This document shows positions 1 to 7,975 of a DNA stretch of 16,313 nt, piece by piece. The DNA is from Bacteroidota bacterium (GTDB taxonomy: Bacteria; Bacteroidota; Bacteroidia; Cytophagales; Cyclobacteriaceae), in the NCBI GenBank assembly GCA_023412765.1, contig JAEZBX010000351.1, positions 1 through 16,313 on the forward strand. Direction: 5' to 3'. A program made the translations under genes and the position numbers. How positions within the stretch are numbered: the stretch's first letter is position 1; every line of letters begins with the position of its first letter. The notes below the pieces were generated by a model that did not search any database, had not been told where the DNA came from, and saw nothing but the letters and a program-made list of their open reading frames with translations.

Positions 1-8
1 AGTTTTTA

Positions 9-39
9 AAAAAGTTGTGAACACGTCCTAAAAAGTTGT
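9..39. repeat. Short direct repeat, 21-bp period
   Basis: The 10-mer AAAAAGTTGT occurs at 9-18 and again at 30-39, two helical turns apart on the same face of the DNA. It lies in the A/T-rich leader about 85 bp before the first gene. The spacing would suit a dimeric regulator or a promoter-proximal element, but the core is low-complexity A/T and chance is a fair alternative. The rest of 1-122 shows no coding sequence apart from a short TTG-initiated reading frame at 91-138. Confidence 0.3.
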
Positions 40-122
40 TCTGATTTACTCGAAAGAAAACATCATTCCTTTTTTAATCCAAAAAAATACTTGAAAAAAA
101 TCATTAACCTTAACTTAATGAC

Positions 123-1295
123 ATGGATGATGTGGTAATCCCTTCTGCGGAAATAAAGGGAAAGGAAATTGTTGTCCTGGCAAACAGTCCATCGTTCATT
201 GATCTTAATTCAAAATTCAAGTCGAATATTCCAGCGCGCGCCGCGATAACTTCACAGCCGCGCTTTGGAGAGTTAAATGAGCTTGGCAAAGGATTACTTC
301 AGTACACACCCGCCGTGGGGAACAATAGCGGGAGGGATAATTTCGAGTTCACCTTCTACACTGCTAATAATGAAGTTATAAAAAGAGATACAATTGTCGT
401 TATCATAGAAGATGACTCTACAAACCTGCCGTGCAATATCTATCCGCGTGCAGACTATGTTTACGGAGTAGGCAAAAATCCGGTTCTCATAGACGTTCTC
501 GAGAATGATATTGTTTGTGGAGGACCAGTTGCTCTATCATTGTTCCAGCCAGGGAATGAATTTCCTCCACAATATGGTAGCGCAGAAATTGTTGGAAACA
601 AGATCAGGTATACACCAGGTGCGTCCTTTAAAACATCCGACATAATAATTTATAAGCTGACAGCAAAAATTGATACTGCCCGATCAGCATATGGCATTGT
701 GTACATCAAGTCGGATTCTTCGTGCAATTTCGCTGTGGGTGACGATAATTTCATCTTCAACAGCTATGCTCTTGATAGCGCAAGGGTTCTCCCAGTGTTT
801 GCTAACGATTCCTTGTGTGGACCTGTCAGTAACTATAATGTGTATTTGAAGTCTTTGCCTCAACGAGGCGATGTTTCGCTTTCAACTTCCGGCTTTACCT
901 ACAAGGCTCACGAGACGCAAGCCGCTCCATTCAGCGATCAATTTGTTTACGAAGTTTGCAGGGATGGTGCTTGCAAATCAGCTGGGGTAAAGCTCACTTT
1001 TTTACAGGATTCCGTTTTCTCATGCCAGATAAAAGCAGGACGGGATTCGATCGATCTTTCAAATAGTACCATCCCTGAGATGTACCTGGGAGTCTTGGAA
1101 AATGATTCCATCTGTGGTGAATTGGTAAGTCTGAAAATATTAAAGTTACCAGAATACGGTTACGCTACTGTAGAGGATAAGCGCATACTCTATCGACTCG
1201 ACACGTTCGTTGAAAGAAACGCTGAGTTGGAATATGAGATATGCAATGCAGATGAATGCAGCAGAGCGATGGTTTATATAAAAAGATCAAACTGA
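123..1295 (+). CDS. Four-repeat Ig-like/cadherin-like (Big_9-type) protein, no visible signal peptide
   Basis: The 390-residue protein has four related beta-rich modules at roughly residues 14-97, 104-196, 201-294 and 301-388. Modules 2-4 share a VLENDxxCG-type motif (VLENDIVCG at 125-133, VFANDSLCG at 225-233, VLENDSICG at 324-332), then a segment ending in a YxP/YK/YR strand and a final YE/YK strand. This resembles the Ig-like Big_9 family seen in large bacterial surface proteins. Each of these modules has paired cysteines, which suggests disulfides and therefore an exported protein. The ATG start has an in-frame stop at 111-113, so the frame cannot extend upstream, yet the N-terminus (MDDVVIPSAEIKG) is not a signal peptide. 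There is also no type IX sorting domain at the C-terminus. It lies 41 bp upstream of the sigma factor gene and may be co-transcribed with it. Role not known; an adhesin or surface-structure part is a guess. Confidence 0.75.
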   Translation: MDDVVIPSAEIKGKEIVVLANSPSFIDLNSKFKSNIPARAAITSQPRFGELNELGKGLLQYTPAVGNNSGRDNFEFTFYTANNEVIKRDTIVVIIEDDSTNLPCNIYPRADYVYGVGKNPVLIDVLENDIVCGGPVALSLFQPGNEFPPQYGSAEIVGNKIRYTPGASFKTSDIIIYKLTAKIDTARSAYGIVYIKSDSSCNFAVGDDNFIFNSYALDSARVLPVFANDSLCGPVSNYNVYLKSLPQRGDVSLSTSGFTYKAHETQAAPFSDQFVYEVCRDGACKSAGVKLTFLQDSVFSCQIKAGRDSIDLSNSTIPEMYLGVLENDSICGELVSLKILKLPEYGYATVEDKRILYRLDTFVERNAELEYEICNADECSRAMVYIKRSN

Positions 1296-1296
1296 T

Positions 1297-1310
1297 GATG
1301 AATATTCATC
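1297..1310. promoter_or_regulatory. Perfect 14-bp palindrome before the sigma factor gene
   Basis: GATGAATATTCATC is a perfect palindrome two bases after the Ig-like gene stop and 26 bases before the sigma factor ATG. Its position suits an operator or a structured leader. About one such palindrome is expected by chance in a window this size, so the location is the main argument. Confidence 0.3.
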
Positions 1311-1336
1311 TTCGTTGCGAATGGTTATTCTAAACA

Positions 1337-1897
1337 ATGCATAGCCATTACGATATTTTTCAGTCATGTAGAGCAGGGGATGCGAGGGGACAACGCATCC
1401 TCTATGATCTTTTTAAGGGAAAGCTTATGGGTCTATGCCGACGATATACCAGCAGCCGGGAAGAAGCACAAGATGTATTACAAGATTCCTTCATACGAAT
1501 CTTCAAAAACTTTGACCAACTGAATGCGCCTGAAAAACTTGAGAGCTGGATGAAATCCATTACGGTCCGCACTGCGATTAACTATTACCACAAAGGAAAA
1601 GGTAGGGGACTGATGTTCATTGATATCGACTCGATGTCAAATGAGATTCCAATCTATGAAACTTCCATTGATCACCTTACGGACGAATACCTGATATCAC
1701 TGGTAAATGATTTGCCAGATGGATGCCGAATTATTTTCAACATGTTTGCCATCGAAGGTTACAGTCATTCTGAAATCGCAACGATGCTACAGATTTCTGA
1801 GGGGACATCGCGGTCACAGTTTTACTACGCAAAACAGTTGTTGAAAGAAAAATTGAATTGTCAAAATATTATGCACTACTATGAAAAATTCTTCTGA
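1337..1897 (+). CDS. ECF-type RNA polymerase sigma factor (sigma-70 family)
   Basis: This 186-residue protein is the usual size for an extracytoplasmic-function sigma factor. Region 2 spans about residues 18-88, with the conserved YTSSREEAQDVLQDSFIRIF core that contacts the -10 element and polymerase. Region 4 spans about 118-172, with LPDGCRIIFNMFAIEGYSHSE followed by the recognition helix of an HTH (ISEGTSRSQ) that reads the -35 element. Regions 1 and 3 are absent, as in the ECF class. The last 17 bases overlap the start of the next gene, a coupling typical of a sigma factor and its membrane regulator. A 14-bp palindrome lies just upstream. The family is certain; the regulon cannot be read from the sequence. 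Confidence 0.95.
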   Translation: MHSHYDIFQSCRAGDARGQRILYDLFKGKLMGLCRRYTSSREEAQDVLQDSFIRIFKNFDQLNAPEKLESWMKSITVRTAINYYHKGKGRGLMFIDIDSMSNEIPIYETSIDHLTDEYLISLVNDLPDGCRIIFNMFAIEGYSHSEIATMLQISEGTSRSQFYYAKQLLKEKLNCQNIMHYYEKFF

Positions 1898-3104
1898 GCG
1901 GCCTTCCAGTAATGAGTTTGAGAAGAGAATTGCATCATATTCTGAAATGCCGGATGATGTAGTTTGGGACAACATCGATAAAGCGCTGCGGCCAAATCGA
2001 ATGCCCGTTCTCATGGCATGGTGGGATGGAGTTACGGGTGCAGCTATCGCCTTACTTTTTTTAACGACTACGTTCATTACGCCGCAGAACGGTTCGCGCC
2101 AACTTGCGCATAATCATAGGGTTGAAGGAGCCCCTACGATAGAGATACCGGAAACACCAAATTCAACTAATGAAATGGAGAGGCTAGACGAAGTAATTGC
2201 TGACCGTATCGAAACTAAAAAGACTCCTAACGATCCAACTGATGACGCAATGTCGGAGGGTATTTTGATCGGCGAGAGCATGCTGCAGGAATACGAAGAT
2301 AATGATTCAATTAATTTAGAAATGAACGCAGCTCAGCCGACCTTGATGGCAGCTGAAAATGTTTTAAGCGTGCCTGCCATAGATTCGGTGAAAATACCTG
2401 AGACTGTCCAAAAGACTGAAGACGAAAAAGAAAGTGAAGAGAAATCCTCTAAACAACATCGTCTTAAAAATCTGAAATTTTATGTGGCCGCAGCGCCCCT
2501 TCTGAATTTTTATCATGTGATTCCATCTGCCCAGGATGGTATCAGCATCACTGGATTTGAAACTGCTTCTATCTTGTCATCGGAGCGACTAAGCGTTAGT
2601 TTCAGCGCAGGGCTGCAAGGTTACATCTCAAAGCGTTTTGAATATTATGGTGGCGTCACGTTCTTTCATCGGAGGACTTCTTTGCGCTATAGTTTTCTTA
2701 CGGATGAAATTGTAACAGAGTTAGATCCCGATTTGGTGTATACAATCACGCCTGCACATAATGTAAGAGAGGTTAACTTCCACACAAGAAATGTCGGCTT
2801 GCAAGGTGGAATACTTTTTCTTTTGTATGGTAAGAAATTGATGCACAAAGTTGGAGCTGGGCTGCAGTATTATAAAGGTTTTGCCGGTTCGGGTAACGAG
2901 GAATTGTATCGGAACCATCGGGCAAGCTACCTATCGTATCAATTGTTTTACAGAAACGAGATTGTCATCAACAGGCGACTAAAGTTTTTTGTTCAGCCTA
3001 CCTTTACAAATTCTTTATATGTTGATGAAAAGTTGAAAGCACCATTCAAACTAAAACCTTATAGTGCCGGAATAGGATTTGGAGCGGTATTTCAACTGGA
3101 TTAA
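1881..3104 (+). CDS. One-TM anti-sigma-like protein with C-terminal outer-membrane-type beta-barrel domain
   Basis: The 407-residue protein has a short cytoplasmic N-terminus with FEKRIASYSEMPDDVVWDNI, the VWxxI-type motif common at the N-terminus of Bacteroidota proteins encoded beside ECF sigma factors. One hydrophobic segment follows at about 44-66. Next comes a long acidic, low-complexity linker (about 67-197) that should lie in the periplasm. From about 199 to the end alternating beta strands rich in Tyr, Phe and Gly (FYVAAAPLLNFYH onward) resemble the OMP_b-brl family. The start codon lies inside the sigma factor gene (17-bp overlap), which points to translational coupling and a shared function. 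It probably restrains or reports to the sigma factor. No zinc-finger or FecR-type anti-sigma domain is visible, so the role is inferred from context. The barrel assignment rests on strand pattern alone. Confidence 0.78.
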   Translation: MKNSSERPSSNEFEKRIASYSEMPDDVVWDNIDKALRPNRMPVLMAWWDGVTGAAIALLFLTTTFITPQNGSRQLAHNHRVEGAPTIEIPETPNSTNEMERLDEVIADRIETKKTPNDPTDDAMSEGILIGESMLQEYEDNDSINLEMNAAQPTLMAAENVLSVPAIDSVKIPETVQKTEDEKESEEKSSKQHRLKNLKFYVAAAPLLNFYHVIPSAQDGISITGFETASILSSERLSVSFSAGLQGYISKRFEYYGGVTFFHRRTSLRYSFLTDEIVTELDPDLVYTITPAHNVREVNFHTRNVGLQGGILFLLYGKKLMHKVGAGLQYYKGFAGSGNEELYRNHRASYLSYQLFYRNEIVINRRLKFFVQPTFTNSLYVDEKLKAPFKLKPYSAGIGFGAVFQLD

Positions 3105-3203
3105 CAGAAAATTCCATTCGCCGCTAACAGATTTCTAAATTCACTAGTGGCAGGTAATTTGCAAGGATGCAGAAGTACACGAGACTTTTTGCTACCTTGA
3201 AAT

Positions 3204-3929
3204 ATGAATGGATTAAAAAATTGTGCAATTATTTTGATTCTGTTATGCGTTGGATGTAGCAGCGCGCAAATCAATCAAACGTTGGGTGAAGTGAACAAAG
3301 CCCTTGAGCTTGAGCAGCCCCTCACGACGGCAGAAGTAGGAGAAGGACTGAAGGAAGCGTTGATAAAAGGAATCTCTACCGGTTCGGATCTCGCCTCTCG
3401 AGTCGACGGCTATTTTAAGAATCCGCAAATAAAAATTCCCTTTCCCCCGGAAGCAAAAAAGGTGGAGGACAAACTTCGCCAACTTGGGTTTGATAAAGAT
3501 GTTGATCGATTTATCATGACTCTTAATCGTGGCGCTGAAGAAGCGGCAAAGGAAGCAAAACCGATTTTCATCGCTGCTATCAAATCGATGACCATACAGG
3601 ATGCATGGGGTATACTCAAAGGTGAATCAGATGCTGCTACTCAATACTTAAAGCGTACCACTTCGAACCATCTTCGCGAAAAGTTCAAACCTGTTATCAA
3701 AGACGCGCTTAGTAAAGTGAATGCTACCAAATACTACGGCGACATTGTAAATACATATAACCAGATTCCATTTGTTCAGGATGTTAATCCTAACCTTGAC
3801 GACTACGCTACCGAAAAAGCGATGGACGGATTGTTCCTTCTGATCTCTCAGGAGGAGAAAAAGATTCGCGAAGACCCTTTGGCACGGACCACGGATTTGC
3901 TTAAGCGTGTGTTCAGAGCGCAGAATTAA
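3204..3929 (+). CDS. DUF4197 family lipoprotein
   Basis: A 241-residue exported protein. Residues 1-18 form a lipoprotein signal with a hydrophobic core (CAIILILLCVGC) and lipobox cysteine at 18. The mature part matches the DUF4197 family along its length. The signature region near the start is TTAEVGEGLKEALIKGISTG, followed by conserved features such as FPPEAKKVEDKLRQLGF and a helical C-terminal half with TKYYGDIVNTYNQIPF and a late ATEKAMDGLFLLISQEE segment. The family has no established biochemical function. It stands alone, with about 100 bp before it and 79 bp after it, and shows no sign of an operon with the sigma factor pair or the AraC gene. Confidence 0.88.
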   Translation: MNGLKNCAIILILLCVGCSSAQINQTLGEVNKALELEQPLTTAEVGEGLKEALIKGISTGSDLASRVDGYFKNPQIKIPFPPEAKKVEDKLRQLGFDKDVDRFIMTLNRGAEEAAKEAKPIFIAAIKSMTIQDAWGILKGESDAATQYLKRTTSNHLREKFKPVIKDALSKVNATKYYGDIVNTYNQIPFVQDVNPNLDDYATEKAMDGLFLLISQEEKKIREDPLARTTDLLKRVFRAQN

Positions 3930-4008
3930 TCAATCCTTGCTTCGTATATCCTTACACGGAGGCATTTATACTATCTTTGACCCGGTTGGATGATATTATG
4001 ACGGGACA

Positions 4009-4929
4009 ATGGGGAAGAAGAGCAGGAAAAAAACAGATCTGCCGGTCTACACAATAAAGACTTTTCAACGAAGCCCAGGTTCCGTTCATTTTGAAATGGG
4101 AACGATGGAGGAGAGCGTGGGCAGATTCAATTTTGCCAGCACACCGCACAGGCACGATTGTTTCTTCATTATGTTTGTCACACGCGGAAGCGGTACGCAT
4201 ACGATCGACACGCAAGAGTATCCCATCAAACGATTTGCTTGTTTCTTGATGTTGCCAGGCCAAGTTCATAGCTGGTCGTTCTCGGATGATATCAAGGGTT
4301 TTTATTTTCATTTCACCCTGGAATTTTACAAGAGTTACGTCAGAGAACGTCACATCGAAAAGTTTCCATATCTAAGAATGTTAACACTGGATAGCTACGT
4401 CCAGTTTGATCCGAAAATTGAACAGGGATTGGAAGCTATGATTACAGATATGTACGCCGAATTTAATGCGCGTAAAATCGGGTGGGAGGATATACTGCGC
4501 AACAGTCTAGATAGTTTGATTATTCGAATGGCGCGTTACAGTCGGTCCGATGTAAATATTCAGGGAACGCTTTCCACCGTTACTCATATCCGAAGTCTAC
4601 AAACGTTAATCGAGCGACACTTCCACGAATTGAAGCTACCGAGTGACTATGCGAAAATGATGAACGTTACGCCGAAGCACCTGAATGCTTTGTGTAAAAG
4701 TTCTTTGAATAAAACTGTAACGGAACTCATACAGGAACGCACGATCGTCGAAGCAAAGCGTCACCTTGCCTACACCGAAAAGACTATCAAACAAATTGCG
4801 ACAGAACTTGGATTTAGTGATCTCTCTTATTTCATGAGATACTTCAAGAAGCAAACTAAAAATACTCCTGATCAATTTCGAAAATCGGTCGGTTATGTTC
4901 CTTCTGTCGAAGTCGAAGGAGTTTTATAA
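4009..4929 (+). CDS. AraC-family transcriptional regulator
   Basis: The 306-residue protein has the standard two-part AraC layout. The N-terminal half (about residues 25-110) is a cupin-type ligand-binding domain, recognisable from STPHRHDCFFIMFVTRGSGT followed by a MLPGQVHSW turn. The C-terminal 100 residues (about 200-300) carry the paired HTH, with LPSDYAKMMNVTPKHLNALC as the first motif and TIKQIATELGFSDLSYFMRY as the second; the latter is the family signature. It should bind DNA as a dimer in response to a small molecule that cannot be deduced here. The gene converges on the PAS-domain gene, and no obvious target operon lies beside it on the same strand. Confidence 0.95.
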   Translation: MGKKSRKKTDLPVYTIKTFQRSPGSVHFEMGTMEESVGRFNFASTPHRHDCFFIMFVTRGSGTHTIDTQEYPIKRFACFLMLPGQVHSWSFSDDIKGFYFHFTLEFYKSYVRERHIEKFPYLRMLTLDSYVQFDPKIEQGLEAMITDMYAEFNARKIGWEDILRNSLDSLIIRMARYSRSDVNIQGTLSTVTHIRSLQTLIERHFHELKLPSDYAKMMNVTPKHLNALCKSSLNKTVTELIQERTIVEAKRHLAYTEKTIKQIATELGFSDLSYFMRYFKKQTKNTPDQFRKSVGYVPSVEVEGVL

Positions 4930-4937
4930 GACTTCGA
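4907..4937. terminator. 8-bp inverted repeat at convergent gene ends
   Basis: TCGAAGTC at 4907-4914 is repeated inverted as GACTTCGA at 4930-4937, around a 15-base loop holding the AraC gene stop codon. It lies between two converging genes, where a bidirectional terminator would be expected. No clean T-run follows on either strand, so the call is tentative. Confidence 0.3.
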
Positions 4938-4965
4938 TGTAAAACAACTATTTCTTCCGGGCATT

Positions 4966-7662
4966 TTATGAAGCAATCCTGAAATTTGGGAATTGTTCCT
5001 TGAAAAGCTGACTAGCCAGCTCCTCATTCGTAATGTGATATCTTGCTCCGATGTATTTTACGATGTTTCCCTTTGCATCTTTTATGGGAACAATTGATGC
5101 ATCTACCCAATAATGAGTTCCATTCTTTGCTTTGTTCTTTACAATACCCTGGAATGGCTTGCCCTTCTTGATGGTACTCCACATTCTTTTAAAGAATTCT
5201 TTCGGCATATCGGGATGGCGGAGAATGCTGTGGGGTTTGCCAATTAATTCCTCGGGCGTATATCCAGATATTTCACAAAACTTACTATTCACATATGTGA
5301 TAGTACCATAGATGTCCGCTTCAGAGAGCAACGTTGTCAACGAAAATACTTTTTCGCGTGCCTCAAGATCTTCTCTGAGACGATTGGTTTCGTCTGCCTG
5401 AACGCGGATATCCTCCCGTTGCCTTTCAGCTTCCAACTTGGCCAGCGTTATAGCCGTAACGTCTTTAACAAAAACGGCAACAGTATCTACCTCATTGCTT
5501 GCATTGTAAAGCGGAAGGTATGACACAACGCAGTACATTTCACTTGTACCTACGCTATAACGTTCTTCGATATCGAAAGCTTCGCCTGCAAAAGCTCGCG
5601 CGTACATCGATTCGTACCGGGCAACTTCCGCCGGATCGTTAAAGATTTTGCGAATATCAGATCCCTTTGCAAACTCCAATCCCATCGCGCTGTAAGTTTT
5701 TTGAAATACAGCGTTGCAATTGACGATATGAAGGTTTTTGTCCACTGCAAGAATAGAGTCTTTTGACGCATCGATAAGGTTGCTTATGAAGGTTTCCCTG
5801 CTCTGAACCTCAGTTAATATTCGCTGCATCTCTTCCTGTGTGGTGGAAAGCTCCTCCATATTTTGACGAAGTTCTTCTTCCTGAGCTCTCAATTCTTCGG
5901 CTTGGTTTTTCGCATCAGCCATCAACTTTTCTGCAGTATGTTGTGCCCTCATCATTTTCGTCACATCCTTTGCAAAGACGGCTACCTCGTAAACTTCTCC
6001 TTTTTCGTTTCGGAGCGGTGCGTAGACTGAAAGAAAATGATAGGTTTCTCCATTGATCTCGGTAGGAGAAGTAAACTCAATGTGTTCACCTTCAAACACT
6101 TTTTTATAAAGGTCAATCTGCTTGTTTTTTTCTTCACCTTGAAACCAGTCCAGGGTGCTGTTGCCTTTTTCAAGTTGCATATTGAACCCCTCCAACGAAC
6201 GGGCCATGGCCTTGTTCCATGTCACCAGCTTGTACTCTTTGTCAACTGTGAATATGGAGTCCGTTGTAACATTTAGCACGGCGCTTACATAGGCTTCCTT
6301 GTTTTCAACTTCTTTCAGGATTCGTTGCATTTCATCCTGGGTTGCTGAAAGCTCTTCCATGTTCTGGCGCAGTTCCTCCTCTTGTGCCTTCAAAGCGTCG
6401 GTTTGCGTTTGAGCTTCTTGCCTCAGGAGTTCAGCTTTTTGCTGCGCGCTTATCATTGCGGTCACGTCGTTGGCAAAGACGGCGACTTCATAAATCTGAC
6501 CTTGCTCATTTCGCAACGGGGCGTATACACTAAGGAAATGATAGGTGGTGCCATTTTGTACACTCGGTGTTGTAATTTCAAACGACTCACCGTCGAATGC
6601 GCGCTCGTAATACCTTCGCTGCTGATCCTTTTGGTCGTCGGGGTACCACGACATAGTGTCGAGACCCTTTTCAAAACGAACTCCAAAACCCTCCATGGAC
6701 CGGGACATGGATCGATTCCATGTCACTAATTTATACTGTTTGTCAATCGTGAATATCAGATCGGAAGAAACATTTAGTAATGAGCTGATATATGCCTCTT
6801 TTCCTTCTACTTCTTTCAGAATCCGCCTCATCTCCTCCTGGGTAGCAGTAAGCTCCTCCATGTTCTGACGCATTTCTTCTTCCTGCGACTTCATTTCCTC
6901 CGTTTGCTGCTGAGTGGATTGAAGAAGAAGAGCTGTACGCTCGCTAACTTTCACTGAAGAGATCGTCGACGCAATGCTCTCGCCGATCTTTTCGATAAAC
7001 TCTATTTCAAATTTTTTCAACACCTGAAACGAGGCCAATTCCAAAATTCCAAGCACCTTGTCTTCAAGTTTCAAAGGAACAACCAGGATGTTTCTAGGAA
7101 GAGCTTCACCCAGTCCGGAAGTTATTTTAACAAAATCCTTTGGGACGTCCGTCAGGATGATCGTTTCTTTTTCCAAAACAGCCTGTCCGGCTAACCCTTG
7201 CCCCAATTCTATTCTCTGCTTCAGGTTCTTTTTACGATTGTAGGCGTAGCATGCTTGCATCTCGATAAACACATCGTCGGGATTGTCGTCGTTAACTAAA
7301 TAGAGAGCTCCCTGGTTTGCCTTTATATAAGTCACCAATTGCCGCACGATATTATCTGACAGCAATTGCAGGTTTTCATTCTTGGATCGAAGTATCTCCA
7401 CAAATTTTGCAAGGCCCTCGTTGATCCAACTGCGCTGCTTTTCCTCCAGCGAAAACTTTTTCATTTGATCGCGCATAGCGGCTAACGATTGTATCAGTTC
7501 CGTAGATGTACCGGAATTTTTGATGTCTGCGTCGAGATTGCCTTTTTCGATTTCCTTTACAAAAGCAGTGGCGCCGGAAACCTCTTTCTTTACGGAATTC
7601 AACTCTTCATATACGCCGGATAATTTTTTGCCGTTGACAAATTTGTAGTTAAGGATCTTCAT
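4966..7662 (-). CDS. Cytoplasmic HAMP-like/GAF/four-PAS sensor protein without output domain
   Basis: I start the gene at the ATG at 7662 (898 residues); an in-frame TTG at 7713 would add 17 unconvincing residues. Domains in order, numbered from the ATG: a HAMP-like helical stretch around 30-75 (EIEKGNLDADI), a GAF domain about 78-241 (GALYLV, GQGLAGQAVLE, ILVVPLKLEDKVLGILELAS), then three coiled-coil-plus-PAS units and a fourth PAS. The PAS domains lie at about 291-401, 458-568, 626-736 and 773-878. The last is of the Aer-like type, with GYTPEELIGKPHSILRHPDM and NGTHYWVDASIVPIKD. Each coiled coil carries EEELRQNMEELSATQDEMQ or a close variant. No membrane segment, histidine kinase, GGDEF, EAL or MCP signalling domain is visible, so it cannot be assigned an enzymatic output. 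It probably binds ligands or redox cofactors and signals through partner proteins. A terminator-like hairpin lies 58 bp upstream of the start. Confidence 0.92.
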   Translation of the reverse strand: MKILNYKFVNGKKLSGVYEELNSVKKEVSGATAFVKEIEKGNLDADIKNSGTSTELIQSLAAMRDQMKKFSLEEKQRSWINEGLAKFVEILRSKNENLQLLSDNIVRQLVTYIKANQGALYLVNDDNPDDVFIEMQACYAYNRKKNLKQRIELGQGLAGQAVLEKETIILTDVPKDFVKITSGLGEALPRNILVVPLKLEDKVLGILELASFQVLKKFEIEFIEKIGESIASTISSVKVSERTALLLQSTQQQTEEMKSQEEEMRQNMEELTATQEEMRRILKEVEGKEAYISSLLNVSSDLIFTIDKQYKLVTWNRSMSRSMEGFGVRFEKGLDTMSWYPDDQKDQQRRYYERAFDGESFEITTPSVQNGTTYHFLSVYAPLRNEQGQIYEVAVFANDVTAMISAQQKAELLRQEAQTQTDALKAQEEELRQNMEELSATQDEMQRILKEVENKEAYVSAVLNVTTDSIFTVDKEYKLVTWNKAMARSLEGFNMQLEKGNSTLDWFQGEEKNKQIDLYKKVFEGEHIEFTSPTEINGETYHFLSVYAPLRNEKGEVYEVAVFAKDVTKMMRAQHTAEKLMADAKNQAEELRAQEEELRQNMEELSTTQEEMQRILTEVQSRETFISNLIDASKDSILAVDKNLHIVNCNAVFQKTYSAMGLEFAKGSDIRKIFNDPAEVARYESMYARAFAGEAFDIEERYSVGTSEMYCVVSYLPLYNASNEVDTVAVFVKDVTAITLAKLEAERQREDIRVQADETNRLREDLEAREKVFSLTTLLSEADIYGTITYVNSKFCEISGYTPEELIGKPHSILRHPDMPKEFFKRMWSTIKKGKPFQGIVKNKAKNGTHYWVDASIVPIKDAKGNIVKYIGARYHITNEELASQLFKEQFPNFRIAS
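5452..6882 (-). repeat. Three tandem 501-bp coding repeats inside the PAS gene
   Basis: Units start at about 6882, 6381 and 5880, an exact 167-codon period. Each encodes a coiled coil (EEE-M/L-RQNMEEL) plus one PAS domain. Units 1 and 2 are near copies: LVTWN and YHFLSVYAPLRNE recur at the same offset. Unit 3 has diverged and gained about one residue. The pattern indicates in-frame tandem duplication, the newest being between units 1 and 2. Confidence 0.9.
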
Positions 7663-7711
7663 GTAGTTAACGAGTTTTTTTTGATCGCTAAAAATAGAAT
7701 TCCGGCAAATC

Positions 7712-7743
7712 AAAAAATTAGGTGGACGGAAAAGTGTCCACCT
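7712..7743 (-). terminator. Terminator-like hairpin upstream of the PAS gene
   Basis: On the minus strand, AGGTGGAC and GTCCACCT form a perfect 8-bp stem (7720-7743) with an 8-base loop, followed by AA and six T residues. That is the shape of an intrinsic terminator. It is 295 bp past the DUF2911 stop and 58 bp before the PAS start codon. It could end a long DUF2911 3' UTR or act as an attenuator in the PAS leader. No riboswitch fold was recognised around it. Confidence 0.5.
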
Positions 7744-7975
7744 TTATCGGCAACATGTCCATATCCTTTAGGACGATTTTCTTACGTGTGTTAGGCTATA
7801 CCCTGCCCGTCAATTCAAAGAGAGACATGGTGTTCCTTGTGTGCTGTACTGATAGCCTGAAAGACTAATAATCCTTTCGTGGGAAGATATAAGTGTCGAT
7901 GGGTCACAAAGGAGCAGCTCCACTATCGATGGCTATCCAAAGACCACAACCAGACCACTACGCGCGTCCTCCCCC

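Noticed and set aside
461..643. Minus-strand frame inside the Ig-like gene
   Set aside because: Fully contained in a gene with clear domain repeats on the other strand; no motif of its own.
6037..6729. Several plus-strand frames antisense to the PAS repeats
   Set aside because: They are shadows of the repeated coding sequence: the same antisense peptides recur in step with the 501-bp period.
7663..7713. TTG-initiated extension of the PAS protein
   Set aside because: It adds 17 residues with no domain character; the ATG at 7662 is preferred.
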